In this document: positions 15,962-23,013 of the stretch, piece after piece | Layout of the letters: every line of letters begins with the position of its first letter | How positions within the stretch are numbered: position 1 is the first letter of the stretch | Origin: Prevotella sp. | Lineage (GTDB): Bacteria; Bacteroidota; Bacteroidia; Bacteroidales; Bacteroidaceae | Length of the DNA: 58,151 nucleotides | Direction: 5' to 3' | Assembly: GCA_017459445.1 (NCBI GenBank) | Contig: JAFUDJ010000029.1 | Span: 1 to 58,151, forward strand | Position numbers and translations under genes: made by a program | The notes under the pieces: model-generated | The model's input: only the letters and a program-made list of their open reading frames with translations | What the model was told of the DNA's origin: nothing | Database searches by the model: none

Positions 15962-18568
15962 ATGAAACAAAAACTATTTACTTTATTGACGCTACTGCTG
16001 GCGGTGTGCAGCGGGGCGTGGGCTACGGTATATGCAACGTATGCCGTTTCTTTGGAAAGTGCTAACGATGTGACAGCTACCAACACAGACAATTTCTTTA
16101 CGCTGAATACTGGTGGCGGCTTCAACACTAAGTACACAGGAACCTACGGAGGGAAAACCTACACTGCAGGATTGAAGATTAACAGCAGTAGTAGTATTAC
16201 GTTTACCACTGCTGTTAAGTCAGACATTACTATTGTGCAGTCGACTGCCAGCAATGGAACAAATAAATTCAAACTTGGTGGACAATCTGTAGCTCATACT
16301 GCAAGTGGTGCTACTATCACCATCGGCGGAACTGATGTCAGCTATACAATGACAGAGAACTCAACAGACAAAGTTAAAGTGTTCGTGTTTACAGATGTTC
16401 CTGCTACCAATGGATTGGCGATAACTAATGACAAAGAGACGGGGCTTCTTTACGTCAAGGTAGAACTTACAGAACAGAACACTAATCCCACGTTCAATGT
16501 TTCAGTTCCAGACAACAAACTGACCTTGAAGTCTGCCCCAGCACCATTTACACCAACAGCAACAGGTACATTCCAACTCAGTGGTGAGAACCTGACAGCA
16601 GGTACTTACAACTTCACGATTCCCAGTGTTTCGGGTACACTGTCTGTTTCACCAACCCAGATTACCATCCCTGAAGGTGGCACGCTGTCATCAACAACTT
16701 TCACCGTCAGCTATACAGGTCCTGGCACAGATGTGGCAGCTACCGATGTAAATATCACGGCAACAATAGATGAGCAGGTGGTGACTATTCCCGTCAACTA
16801 CCGTGCTATGGCATCCTTAACGTCGCAGACAACCGTTAGTGGCGACATTGAATGGGACTGGGCTAAAGTCAGCGGCTCTGACCGCTCTTCGATTAGCTCT
16901 GCGACGGTTTATGCTAACTATGATGAGTTTACCTTTGGCGAAGGCTTCGATGCCTCTGCGTTGGTAGTAAAGAGCAGCCCAAATATGCTCTCAAATGGTG
17001 CATTCCGTTTGGGGGAAATCAGCTTCACAACAAGCGTTGCTGGTACTGTGACCGTTACTTTCGCGAATACCAGTTCAAGCAATAAAAACCGCTATATTAC
17101 AGTGAAGAATGACAATACTACACAGACTGGTACCGTTGAGGCTGATGGAACTACTAAGCGTACTGAAAGTTTTGAGGTCGTTGCTGGTGAGGTAACCCTT
17201 GGCTCAGACAACAGCTATCTTCAGTTGTATAAGATAGAATTTGTTGCGGATAATGGCAAGACTGATTTGACGAGTTTTGCTTTCAGCGGTGGAACAACTA
17301 CGGTGACTACCGAGACGACTGACGACTTTGTTGCTCCCACCCTGACTGCAATGGCAGGTGAAGATAACGTGACCAGCACTATTGCTTCCAACGTTACTTA
17401 TGCAAGTAATAATACCGACGTGGCAACTGTTGATGCCTCTACCGGTGTCGTTACTCTGACAGGTACAGCGGGTACAGCAACCATCACCGCAACCTTAGCC
17501 GGCAATGACACCTATAAGGACAATACTGCAAGCTATACGATTACGGTAGAGGAGGTCGCTGCTACGGGAATTACGGCGGTTACGAGTAAGACGTGGACAT
17601 TTGGTGCATCAGAATGGAGTGGAATCAGTTCCACAAAAATTGTCGATAACATGGAAGTCATCACAAATACAAGCATTACCAGAAGCAGTGCTGCGGCAAA
17701 GACTTTTGATGACGGAAGTAGTTATTCGTATTATTTGAATACAAAATCAAATGGAATACCTCAATTACATATTAAGGTCGTTCCTTATAGCAAGATTTCT
17801 GTTTATACAGCAAATGGTAACGGACGAACTACAACAGTAAAAGTAGGCGAGAAGTCAGAAAGTGGTGATGTCTTAGTATCAGAAACTGGTGGTAACAATA
17901 ATCCAAAGATTGTTTCTTGTGCCTATACGGAAGAAGAGGATGGAGATATTTATATTTACAATAGCAGTTCATCAACTGGTTTGTATATCTACGCCGTTAA
18001 GGTCGAGCCTCTGCCCTCCGTTACTCTGAACACAAGCGGTTATGGAACATTCAGCTACGGTTCTGATGTTGAGATTGTTGGTGCAGATGCTTACACCGCT
18101 ACACTTGACGTGGACAATGCAAAGATTACCTGCACAAAGATTGCTGATGGCAAGGTGCCTGCCGGTGCTGGTGTGCTGCTCTATGGCGAGGCTTCGGCCA
18201 AGGCTTATCTGTGTCCTGCCTCCAGTGTTGCCGCCCTGTCGAACAACAATCTGAAGGGTACTACGAATGCCAGCGGTGAGACCGTAGAAAAGGGTAGCAA
18301 TACGTACTATGTGCTGAGCGGTGACACGTTCGTGACCTATAATGGTGATGCATTCTCTGCCAACAAGGCTTACTTCGAGGTAAGCAGCGGCACCGTACTG
18401 GCTCGTAACTTCAGCATCGTGTTTGAGGATGAGTCGACGGGCATCAGCGCTTCGCTAATGAATAGTGAAAAAGTAAATAGTGAAGTTTACAACCTCAATG
18501 GCCAGCGCGTGATGAATCCAACTAAGGGCCTGTATATCGTGAATGGTCGTAAGGTCGTGATTAAGTGA
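15962..18568 (+). CDS. Secreted Ig-like (BIG2) surface protein with Por-type tail, copy 2
   Basis: An 868-aa protein with a signal peptide (LLTLLLAVCSGAWA). A beta-rich N-terminal domain (about 22-155), an Ig-like domain (about 160-270), further beta domains and a BIG2 domain at about 435-535 (VTYASNNTDVATVDASTGVV) follow. The C-terminus (SEVYNLNGQRV, KGLYIVNGRKVVIK) is nearly identical to that of surface protein 1. No catalytic motif is seen. Start chosen at 15962 from the signal peptide and promoter. The two copies share their ends and their downstream small gene but not the same domain order, so they look like members of a family rather than a recent duplication. Confidence 0.8.
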   Translation: MKQKLFTLLTLLLAVCSGAWATVYATYAVSLESANDVTATNTDNFFTLNTGGGFNTKYTGTYGGKTYTAGLKINSSSSITFTTAVKSDITIVQSTASNGTNKFKLGGQSVAHTASGATITIGGTDVSYTMTENSTDKVKVFVFTDVPATNGLAITNDKETGLLYVKVELTEQNTNPTFNVSVPDNKLTLKSAPAPFTPTATGTFQLSGENLTAGTYNFTIPSVSGTLSVSPTQITIPEGGTLSSTTFTVSYTGPGTDVAATDVNITATIDEQVVTIPVNYRAMASLTSQTTVSGDIEWDWAKVSGSDRSSISSATVYANYDEFTFGEGFDASALVVKSSPNMLSNGAFRLGEISFTTSVAGTVTVTFANTSSSNKNRYITVKNDNTTQTGTVEADGTTKRTESFEVVAGEVTLGSDNSYLQLYKIEFVADNGKTDLTSFAFSGGTTTVTTETTDDFVAPTLTAMAGEDNVTSTIASNVTYASNNTDVATVDASTGVVTLTGTAGTATITATLAGNDTYKDNTASYTITVEEVAATGITAVTSKTWTFGASEWSGISSTKIVDNMEVITNTSITRSSAAAKTFDDGSSYSYYLNTKSNGIPQLHIKVVPYSKISVYTANGNGRTTTVKVGEKSESGDVLVSETGGNNNPKIVSCAYTEEEDGDIYIYNSSSSTGLYIYAVKVEPLPSVTLNTSGYGTFSYGSDVEIVGADAYTATLDVDNAKITCTKIADGKVPAGAGVLLYGEASAKAYLCPASSVAALSNNNLKGTTNASGETVEKGSNTYYVLSGDTFVTYNGDAFSANKAYFEVSSGTVLARNFSIVFEDESTGISASLMNSEKVNSEVYNLNGQRVMNPTKGLYIVNGRKVVIK

Positions 18569-18640
18569 GAATAAAGCAGAGCTTGCTCATGCTTTATCGA
18601 GCGTGAACGAGCTCAAGCTTTAGCTTAAGGTCGTGATTAA
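18551..18640 (+). repeat. Duplicated 3' gene end around a hairpin insert
   Basis: AAGGTCGTGATTAA, the last codons of surface protein 2, occurs at 18551-18564 and again at 18627-18640. The 62 nt between hold a hairpin (AAAGCAGAGC with GCTC and TGCTTT). This looks like an insertion with a target duplication or a slipped copy of the gene end. Confidence 0.65.
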
Positions 18641-18655
18641 ATAAGGATTGAATAA

Positions 18656-18719
18656 TGTCTAAGGAGTTTAGGAGACAAGGAACTCGAAAATCTCCTTTTA
18701 ATCCTTAATTCCTTAGACA
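18656..18719 (+). promoter_or_regulatory. Hairpin leader before small acidic peptide 2
   Basis: TGTCTAAGGA (18656-18665) pairs with TCCTTAGACA (18710-18719), and AGGAGA (18670-18675) with TCTCCT (18691-18696). The right side holds the same 9-mer repeat (CTCCTTTTA, ATCCTTAAT, TCCTTAGAC) as the leader of peptide 1. Confidence 0.6.
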
Positions 18720-18760
18720 ACAAGAAAAAGTAGAACACTAATAAAAGAGAATAAAACAAA

Positions 18761-18919
18761 ATGAAAAAGATATATAGCAAGCCCTCTTTGGAGGCACATA
18801 AGATTACGGTGAGCGCATTCCTTGCAGCCTCGCCCGACGTGAAGTTTGACCCGACACAGCAATCTTCATCAATGGATGCCCGTCGCGGCTGGTTCGACGA
18901 CGCTGACGACGACGAATAA
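18761..18919 (+). CDS. Small acidic peptide, copy 2 (unrecognised family)
   Basis: A 52-aa open frame: MKKIYSKPSLEAHKIT at the start, FLAAS at 20-24, and RRGWFDDADDDE at the end. It is clearly related in layout to the 49-aa peptide at 13781 (MKK-Y--P, I/L-AAS, R-G-FDD plus acidic end) while the middle differs. It lies 192 nt after a surface protein with the same C-terminal tail. A 13-bp perfect hairpin follows 17 nt after the stop. I cannot assign a function; a precursor, signal or inhibitor peptide are all possible. The repeat occurrence with matching context argues that it is a real gene. Confidence 0.75.
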   Translation: MKKIYSKPSLEAHKITVSAFLAASPDVKFDPTQQSSSMDARRGWFDDADDDE

Positions 18920-18936
18920 GCATGATATTTATTCTT

Positions 18937-18977
18937 ACAACAGCAGCTATGGCCGTAATGACTGTAGCTGCTGTTGT
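18937..18977 (+). terminator. Perfect 13-bp hairpin after peptide 2
   Basis: ACAACAGCAGCTA (18937-18949) pairs perfectly with TAGCTGCTGTTGT (18965-18977) over a 15-nt loop. As with peptide 1 there is no T-tract. Confidence 0.65.
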
Positions 18978-19040
18978 CGTTGTTGACAACATTGCTATAC
19001 ATTGCTGTTAGCAACGTTGAGTCAAAAAATAACAGAAAAG

Positions 19041-19072
19041 TTTGGTAGTTTCAAATAAAATAGTTAACTTTG
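19041..19072 (+). promoter_or_regulatory. Promoter of Abi copy 2 and its leader RNA
   Basis: TTTGG at 19041-19045, 19 nt spacer, TAACTTTG at 19065-19072; the same spacing as Abi copy 1. Transcription should start near 19079. Confidence 0.8.
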
Positions 19073-19078
19073 CAGCAG

Positions 19079-19164
19079 AAAATCTTGGAGCACTGCTCCG
19101 ATTACCGATAAGAGTCCCCGCCGTGCATACCACAAGAACTGCTGGCGGGTCATTTTTTTTATTC
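19079..19164 (+). ncRNA. Structured leader RNA of Abi copy 2 (abiF-RNA-like)
   Basis: A first hairpin GGAGC-ACT-GCTCC (19087-19099) is followed by CCCGCC (19117-19122) pairing with GGCGGG (19144-19149), then TCA and eight T residues (19153-19160), four nt before the ATG. The blocks CAAGAA, TGCT, GCGGGTC and the T-tract match the copy 1 leader on the opposite strand, although the two Abi proteins are quite diverged. This favours a conserved RNA role rather than chance. Confidence 0.7.
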
Positions 19165-20079
19165 ATGGAAAATCAAAAATCACTGTCTATAGCAGAACAG
19201 GTGGCATCTTTGAAAAAGAGGGGTATGTCACTTGACGAAGTTTTCGCTTGCGACCTCTTGAGTAAAATAAGCTATTTCAGACTGAAGCCATATTGGTGGG
19301 ATATGCGAGACTTTGACACTGACGAGGATTTCTTACCTGGTTCAGACTTTTTATTGGCTATTCAGCGCTATGATTTTGACCGTGACATGCGACTCGTCCT
19401 GTTTGAAGCCGTAGAGGGTATTGAAATAGCCTTGCGTACCAAGATGATAAACCATCTTTCGGACAGTAAAGGCAGTCTTTGGTATCTTGATAATTCTCTT
19501 TTTGAGAATAAGGACTTGTTTGTTGAGCATATTTTGGATTTGAAGAAAGAGTTTAATAGGAGTAAAGACCGTGTTGCCATTGAGTTTCGTGAGAGTCATA
19601 ATTGGATTGACTGTGAGTTGGAAGGTGACCATCCTGAGGCATGGGTGATTTTTGAGATGGCAACTTTTGGTACATTATCCAAGATATATAAAAACCTTAA
19701 ACACCAATTACCTGAAAAATCTTCCATAGCCAATGAATTCGGAATGAATTTCAGTAGCGACTTGTCTAACTGGTTCGAGAGTATTTCTGTATTCCGTAAC
19801 ATTATTGCCCATCATTCCCGTCTTTGGAATTTTCGATTGACTAAGACGCCTGTCAAACCAAAGTCCATGCGGGGTCCATGGATAAAAGCAGAACTTTCTC
19901 AAAACCAGAAGAAAGCCCCATACTTCACTATAACGAACATGCTCTATTTGTGTAATGCTGTAAGGCCGGACAATCATGTAAAGGAGCATTTGAAGGTTTT
20001 GTTTGAAAAATACCCTAAGGTGAATCCTTCAAAGTGGGGGTTTGTAAACGGATGGGATAGCGAGCCAATTTGGAGATAA
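19165..20079 (+). CDS. Abi_2 (AbiD/AbiF-like) family protein, copy 2
   Basis: A 304-aa Abi_2 protein. It shows SIAEQVASLKKRGMSL, LLSKISYFRLKPYWWDM, AIQRYDFDRDMRLVLFEAVE, GIEIALRTKMINHLS and RNIIAHHSRLWN, the last matching the family's conserved R-H segment. Start 19165 is chosen because the longer frame begins in the promoter. It is well diverged from copy 1 but keeps the ending GFVNGWDSEPIWR. The composition is AT-rich compared with the DUF2851 gene 15 nt downstream. A defence role is inferred from the family. Confidence 0.85.
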   Translation: MENQKSLSIAEQVASLKKRGMSLDEVFACDLLSKISYFRLKPYWWDMRDFDTDEDFLPGSDFLLAIQRYDFDRDMRLVLFEAVEGIEIALRTKMINHLSDSKGSLWYLDNSLFENKDLFVEHILDLKKEFNRSKDRVAIEFRESHNWIDCELEGDHPEAWVIFEMATFGTLSKIYKNLKHQLPEKSSIANEFGMNFSSDLSNWFESISVFRNIIAHHSRLWNFRLTKTPVKPKSMRGPWIKAELSQNQKKAPYFTITNMLYLCNAVRPDNHVKEHLKVLFEKYPKVNPSKWGFVNGWDSEPIWR

Positions 20080-20094
20080 TACTTTTTTGCAAGG

Positions 20095-21393
20095 ATGGAA
20101 CAACTGCTACACTACTGCTGGAAACACAAGATGTGGCCCATGGAGGGCTTGCAGACTACGGACGGTCGACGGGTGGAGGTGATAGACCCGGGGCTGCACA
20201 ACCGTAACAGCGGGCCGGACTTCTTCAATGCGAAGGTGAAGATAGACGGCACGCTATGGGTGGGCAACGTGGAGATTCACGACCGGGCGAGCGACTGGTA
20301 CCAGCACGGCCACCAGAAGGATGCGCATTATAATAATGTGGTGCTGCACGTGGTGGGCGTGGCCGACCGTGACGTGCAGACGCTGGAGGGTAACTTCGTG
20401 CCGCAACTGTGTCTGACGGTTCCCCCGTCAGTAACTGCTAACTATGCCGAGCTGCTGCGCACCGACAGCTATCCGCCCTGCTACCGCATCATCCCCTCGC
20501 TGACGCGGCTTACCATCCATGCGTGGATGGCTGCCCTGCAGACGGAGCGGCTGGAGCAGAAGACGGTGGCCATCGGCGAGCGTGCGGCACAGGCCGGAGG
20601 CTCGTGGGAGGATGCCTTCTTCGCGACGCTGGCCCGCAACTATGGCTTTGGCATCAATGGCGACGCCTTCGAGGAGTGGGCGCGCCACATTCCGTTGCAG
20701 GCCGTCGGCAAGCACCGCGACGACTTGTTCCAGATAGAAGCCGTCTTCATGGGGCAGGCCGGGCTGCTGGAGACGGCGGCCATCCCTGAGCGCTACCAAG
20801 AGACGGCGCTGAACGAGGGCTATTTTGCGCGGCTGCGTAACGAATACCAGTATCTGGCACATAAGTTCTCGCTGACGCCCATGGATGCCAACCGCTGGCG
20901 CTTCCTGCGGCTGCGCCCGCAGAACTTCCCGCATATCCGCATTGCGCAGCTGGCCAGCCTCTACTACAGTCGGCGGGCATCGCTGTCGGCGCTGGTGGAA
21001 TGCCGTGACATGGTGACGCTGGCCGACATGCTGCAGACGCAGGTGACACCCTACTGGGAGACGCACTACACGTTTGGCTCGGAGAGCATCCGCACGACGA
21101 AGCGCCTGTCGCCGTCGAGCATCAACCTGCTTATCATCAACACCTGCGTGCCCATGCTCTTTGCATACGGTCGTCACAGCATGCGTGAGGAGCTGTGCGA
21201 CCGCGCCTTCGACTTCTTGGAACAGCTGCAGGCGGAGCGCAACCACATCATCCGCATGTGGCAGGAGTGCGGCTTGGAGGTGGCGACAGCCGGCGACTCG
21301 CAGGCACTTATCCAGCTGAAGCGCGAATACTGCGACCGCCGCGACTGTCTGCGATGCCGCATCGGGTATGAGTATTTGCGCGCTTCGCGCTAA
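20095..21393 (+). CDS. DUF2851 family protein
   Basis: A 432-aa protein of DUF2851, a Bacteroidetes family of unknown function. Recognisable segments are LLHYCWKHKMWPMEGLQTTDG, EVIDPGLHNRNSGPDFFNAKV and VGNVEIHDRASDWYQHGHQK, which resemble a nuclease-like fold with conserved D and E residues, although no activity is established. The C-terminus has a cysteine cluster (CDRRDCLRCRIGYEYL). GC content returns to the core level here. It starts 15 nt after the Abi copy 2 gene, so it marks the right edge of the island. Confidence 0.85.
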   Translation: MEQLLHYCWKHKMWPMEGLQTTDGRRVEVIDPGLHNRNSGPDFFNAKVKIDGTLWVGNVEIHDRASDWYQHGHQKDAHYNNVVLHVVGVADRDVQTLEGNFVPQLCLTVPPSVTANYAELLRTDSYPPCYRIIPSLTRLTIHAWMAALQTERLEQKTVAIGERAAQAGGSWEDAFFATLARNYGFGINGDAFEEWARHIPLQAVGKHRDDLFQIEAVFMGQAGLLETAAIPERYQETALNEGYFARLRNEYQYLAHKFSLTPMDANRWRFLRLRPQNFPHIRIAQLASLYYSRRASLSALVECRDMVTLADMLQTQVTPYWETHYTFGSESIRTTKRLSPSSINLLIINTCVPMLFAYGRHSMREELCDRAFDFLEQLQAERNHIIRMWQECGLEVATAGDSQALIQLKREYCDRRDCLRCRIGYEYLRASR

Positions 21394-21466
21394 TTAATTT
21401 ACTATTTGACTATGTACTATTTACGATTTATTGACTAATCAGAAAGTTAAACTATAGATAGGAGAA

Positions 21467-21868
21467 ATGGGAAAATACGTTTTTGAGACGAGGATGGAGG
21501 TGCGCGACTACGAGTGCGACATAGAAGGGATAGTGAACAACGCCAACTATCTGCACTATACGGAGCATACGCGCCACCTGTTCCTCAAGCAGTGCGGGCT
21601 TAGTTTTGCCGACATGCACGAGCGGGGCATTGACGCCGTGGTGGCGCGCATGACGCTACAGTTCAAGAGTCCGCTGCGCTGCGACGACGAATTCATCTCG
21701 CGCCTGTGGTTGGAGAAGCAAGGCATCAAGTACGTCTTCCATCAGGACATCTTCCGTGCCTCCGACGAGGTGCTCTGCTTCCATGGCGACATCACGCTGG
21801 TATGCCTCGTCAACGGGCGCCTCGCAGGCAGCGAGGCCTACGACGAAGCCTTTGCCCCCTACCTGTAG
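21467..21868 (+). CDS. Acyl-CoA thioesterase, 4HBT hotdog family
   Basis: A 133-aa hotdog-fold protein with VRDYECDIEGIVNNANYLHY, the 4-hydroxybenzoyl-CoA thioesterase motif in which the aspartate or the first N positions the catalytic water. Members hydrolyse acyl-CoA or acyl-ACP in the cytoplasm; the substrate here is unknown. The length is normal. It is followed by dprA after 23 nt, so both may share a transcript. Confidence 0.85.
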   Translation: MGKYVFETRMEVRDYECDIEGIVNNANYLHYTEHTRHLFLKQCGLSFADMHERGIDAVVARMTLQFKSPLRCDDEFISRLWLEKQGIKYVFHQDIFRASDEVLCFHGDITLVCLVNGRLAGSEAYDEAFAPYL

Positions 21869-21891
21869 GAGACACAAAAGCAATACATACG

Positions 21892-23001
21892 ATGCAGCAA
21901 GAAGAAATCTACTATACCATGGCGCTGAGCCGCCTGTCGGGCATCAGCCAGGCCGTAGCCCTGCAGCTATACAGCACGCTGGGCAGCGGACAGGCCGTCT
22001 ATGAGCACCGCAACGACCTCGGCGACGTGCTGCCGCAGGCTCCCCGCCGGTTGTGCGCGGCCTTGCAGCAGTGGGACGACGCCCTGCGCCGTGCTGCTGC
22101 CGAGATGGACTTCATGGCGAAAGGCGGCATCCGTGCGCTGACGCTGAACGACGACAGCTACCCGCACCGGCTGCGCAGCTGTCCCGACGCCCCCGTCGTG
22201 CTCTACTACAAAGGCAGCGCAGACTTCAACCAGCGCTATGTCGTCGACATCGTAGGCACCCGCCACTGCACCACCTACGGCCAGGACTTGCTGCGCCGCT
22301 TCATTGGCAGGCTGCGCGAGTTATGTCCGCAGGTGCTCATCGTCAGCGGCCTGGCCTACGGCATCGACGTCTGTGCCCACCGCAACGCCTTGGAACAAGG
22401 TTATGAGACGGTTGGCGTGCTGGCCCACGGACTGGACCAGATATATCCGCAGGCCCACCGCGACACGGCTGTTAGGATGCTGCGGCAGGGCGGTCTGCTG
22501 ACAGAATATATGAGTCAGACGCAGGCGCTGCCCAACAATTTCCGGCAGCGCAACCGCATCGTGGCCGGTGTCAGCGACGCCACGGTGCTCGTAGAGAGTG
22601 CCTATAAGGGCGGCGGGCTCATCACCTGCCGTGTGGCACAGGAGTATGGGCGCGACGTGTTCGCCTTCCCCGGTGCCGTCGGCATGCCATATAGCGAGGG
22701 CTGCAACAAGCTGATTCGCAACAATACCGCAGCCCTCATCACCTCGGCGGACGACTTCGTCGAGGCCATGGGCTGGCAGACGGCCACAGCCAAGCCCGTC
22801 GAACGCCAGCTCTTTCCCGACCTGACGGCCGACGAGCGGCGCGTCGCCGACCTGCTGCTGCAAGTCAACGACCAGCAGCTGAACCAGCTGAGCGTGCGTA
22901 GCGACATACCCGTCAGCCAGCTCGCGGCACTCCTCTTCTCATTGGAGATGAAGGGTGTCGTCAGGCCGTTGGCCGGCGGCACGTACCACCTGCTGGCGTG
23001 A
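21892..23001 (+). CDS. dprA: DNA-processing protein DprA
   Basis: A 369-aa DprA/Smf protein that loads RecA on incoming single strands during transformation. The Rossmann-like core shows VDIVGTRHCTTYG, IVSGLAYGIDVCAH, RNALEQGYETVGVLAHGLDQ, NFRQRNRIVAGVSDATVLVE and GAVGMPYSEGCNKLI. An N-terminal HhH-like part (LSRLSGISQAVALQL) and a C-terminal winged-helix-like part (residues about 305-369) are present. The longer frame from 21706 overlaps the thioesterase gene, so ATG 21892 is chosen. It converges with dsbD 12 nt away. Confidence 0.95.
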   Translation: MQQEEIYYTMALSRLSGISQAVALQLYSTLGSGQAVYEHRNDLGDVLPQAPRRLCAALQQWDDALRRAAAEMDFMAKGGIRALTLNDDSYPHRLRSCPDAPVVLYYKGSADFNQRYVVDIVGTRHCTTYGQDLLRRFIGRLRELCPQVLIVSGLAYGIDVCAHRNALEQGYETVGVLAHGLDQIYPQAHRDTAVRMLRQGGLLTEYMSQTQALPNNFRQRNRIVAGVSDATVLVESAYKGGGLITCRVAQEYGRDVFAFPGAVGMPYSEGCNKLIRNNTAALITSADDFVEAMGWQTATAKPVERQLFPDLTADERRVADLLLQVNDQQLNQLSVRSDIPVSQLAALLFSLEMKGVVRPLAGGTYHLLA

Positions 23002-23013
23002 CGGCGGGGGGTA

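Noticed and set aside
20428-21246. Long open frame opposite DUF2851, and other long antisense frames such as 986-1693 and 2376-3647
   Set aside because: These are shadows of GC-rich genes: they lack starts with promoters and resemble no protein family.
21706-21891. N-terminal extension of DprA
   Set aside because: It overlaps the thioesterase gene in another frame and does not resemble DprA; ATG 21892 gives the normal start.
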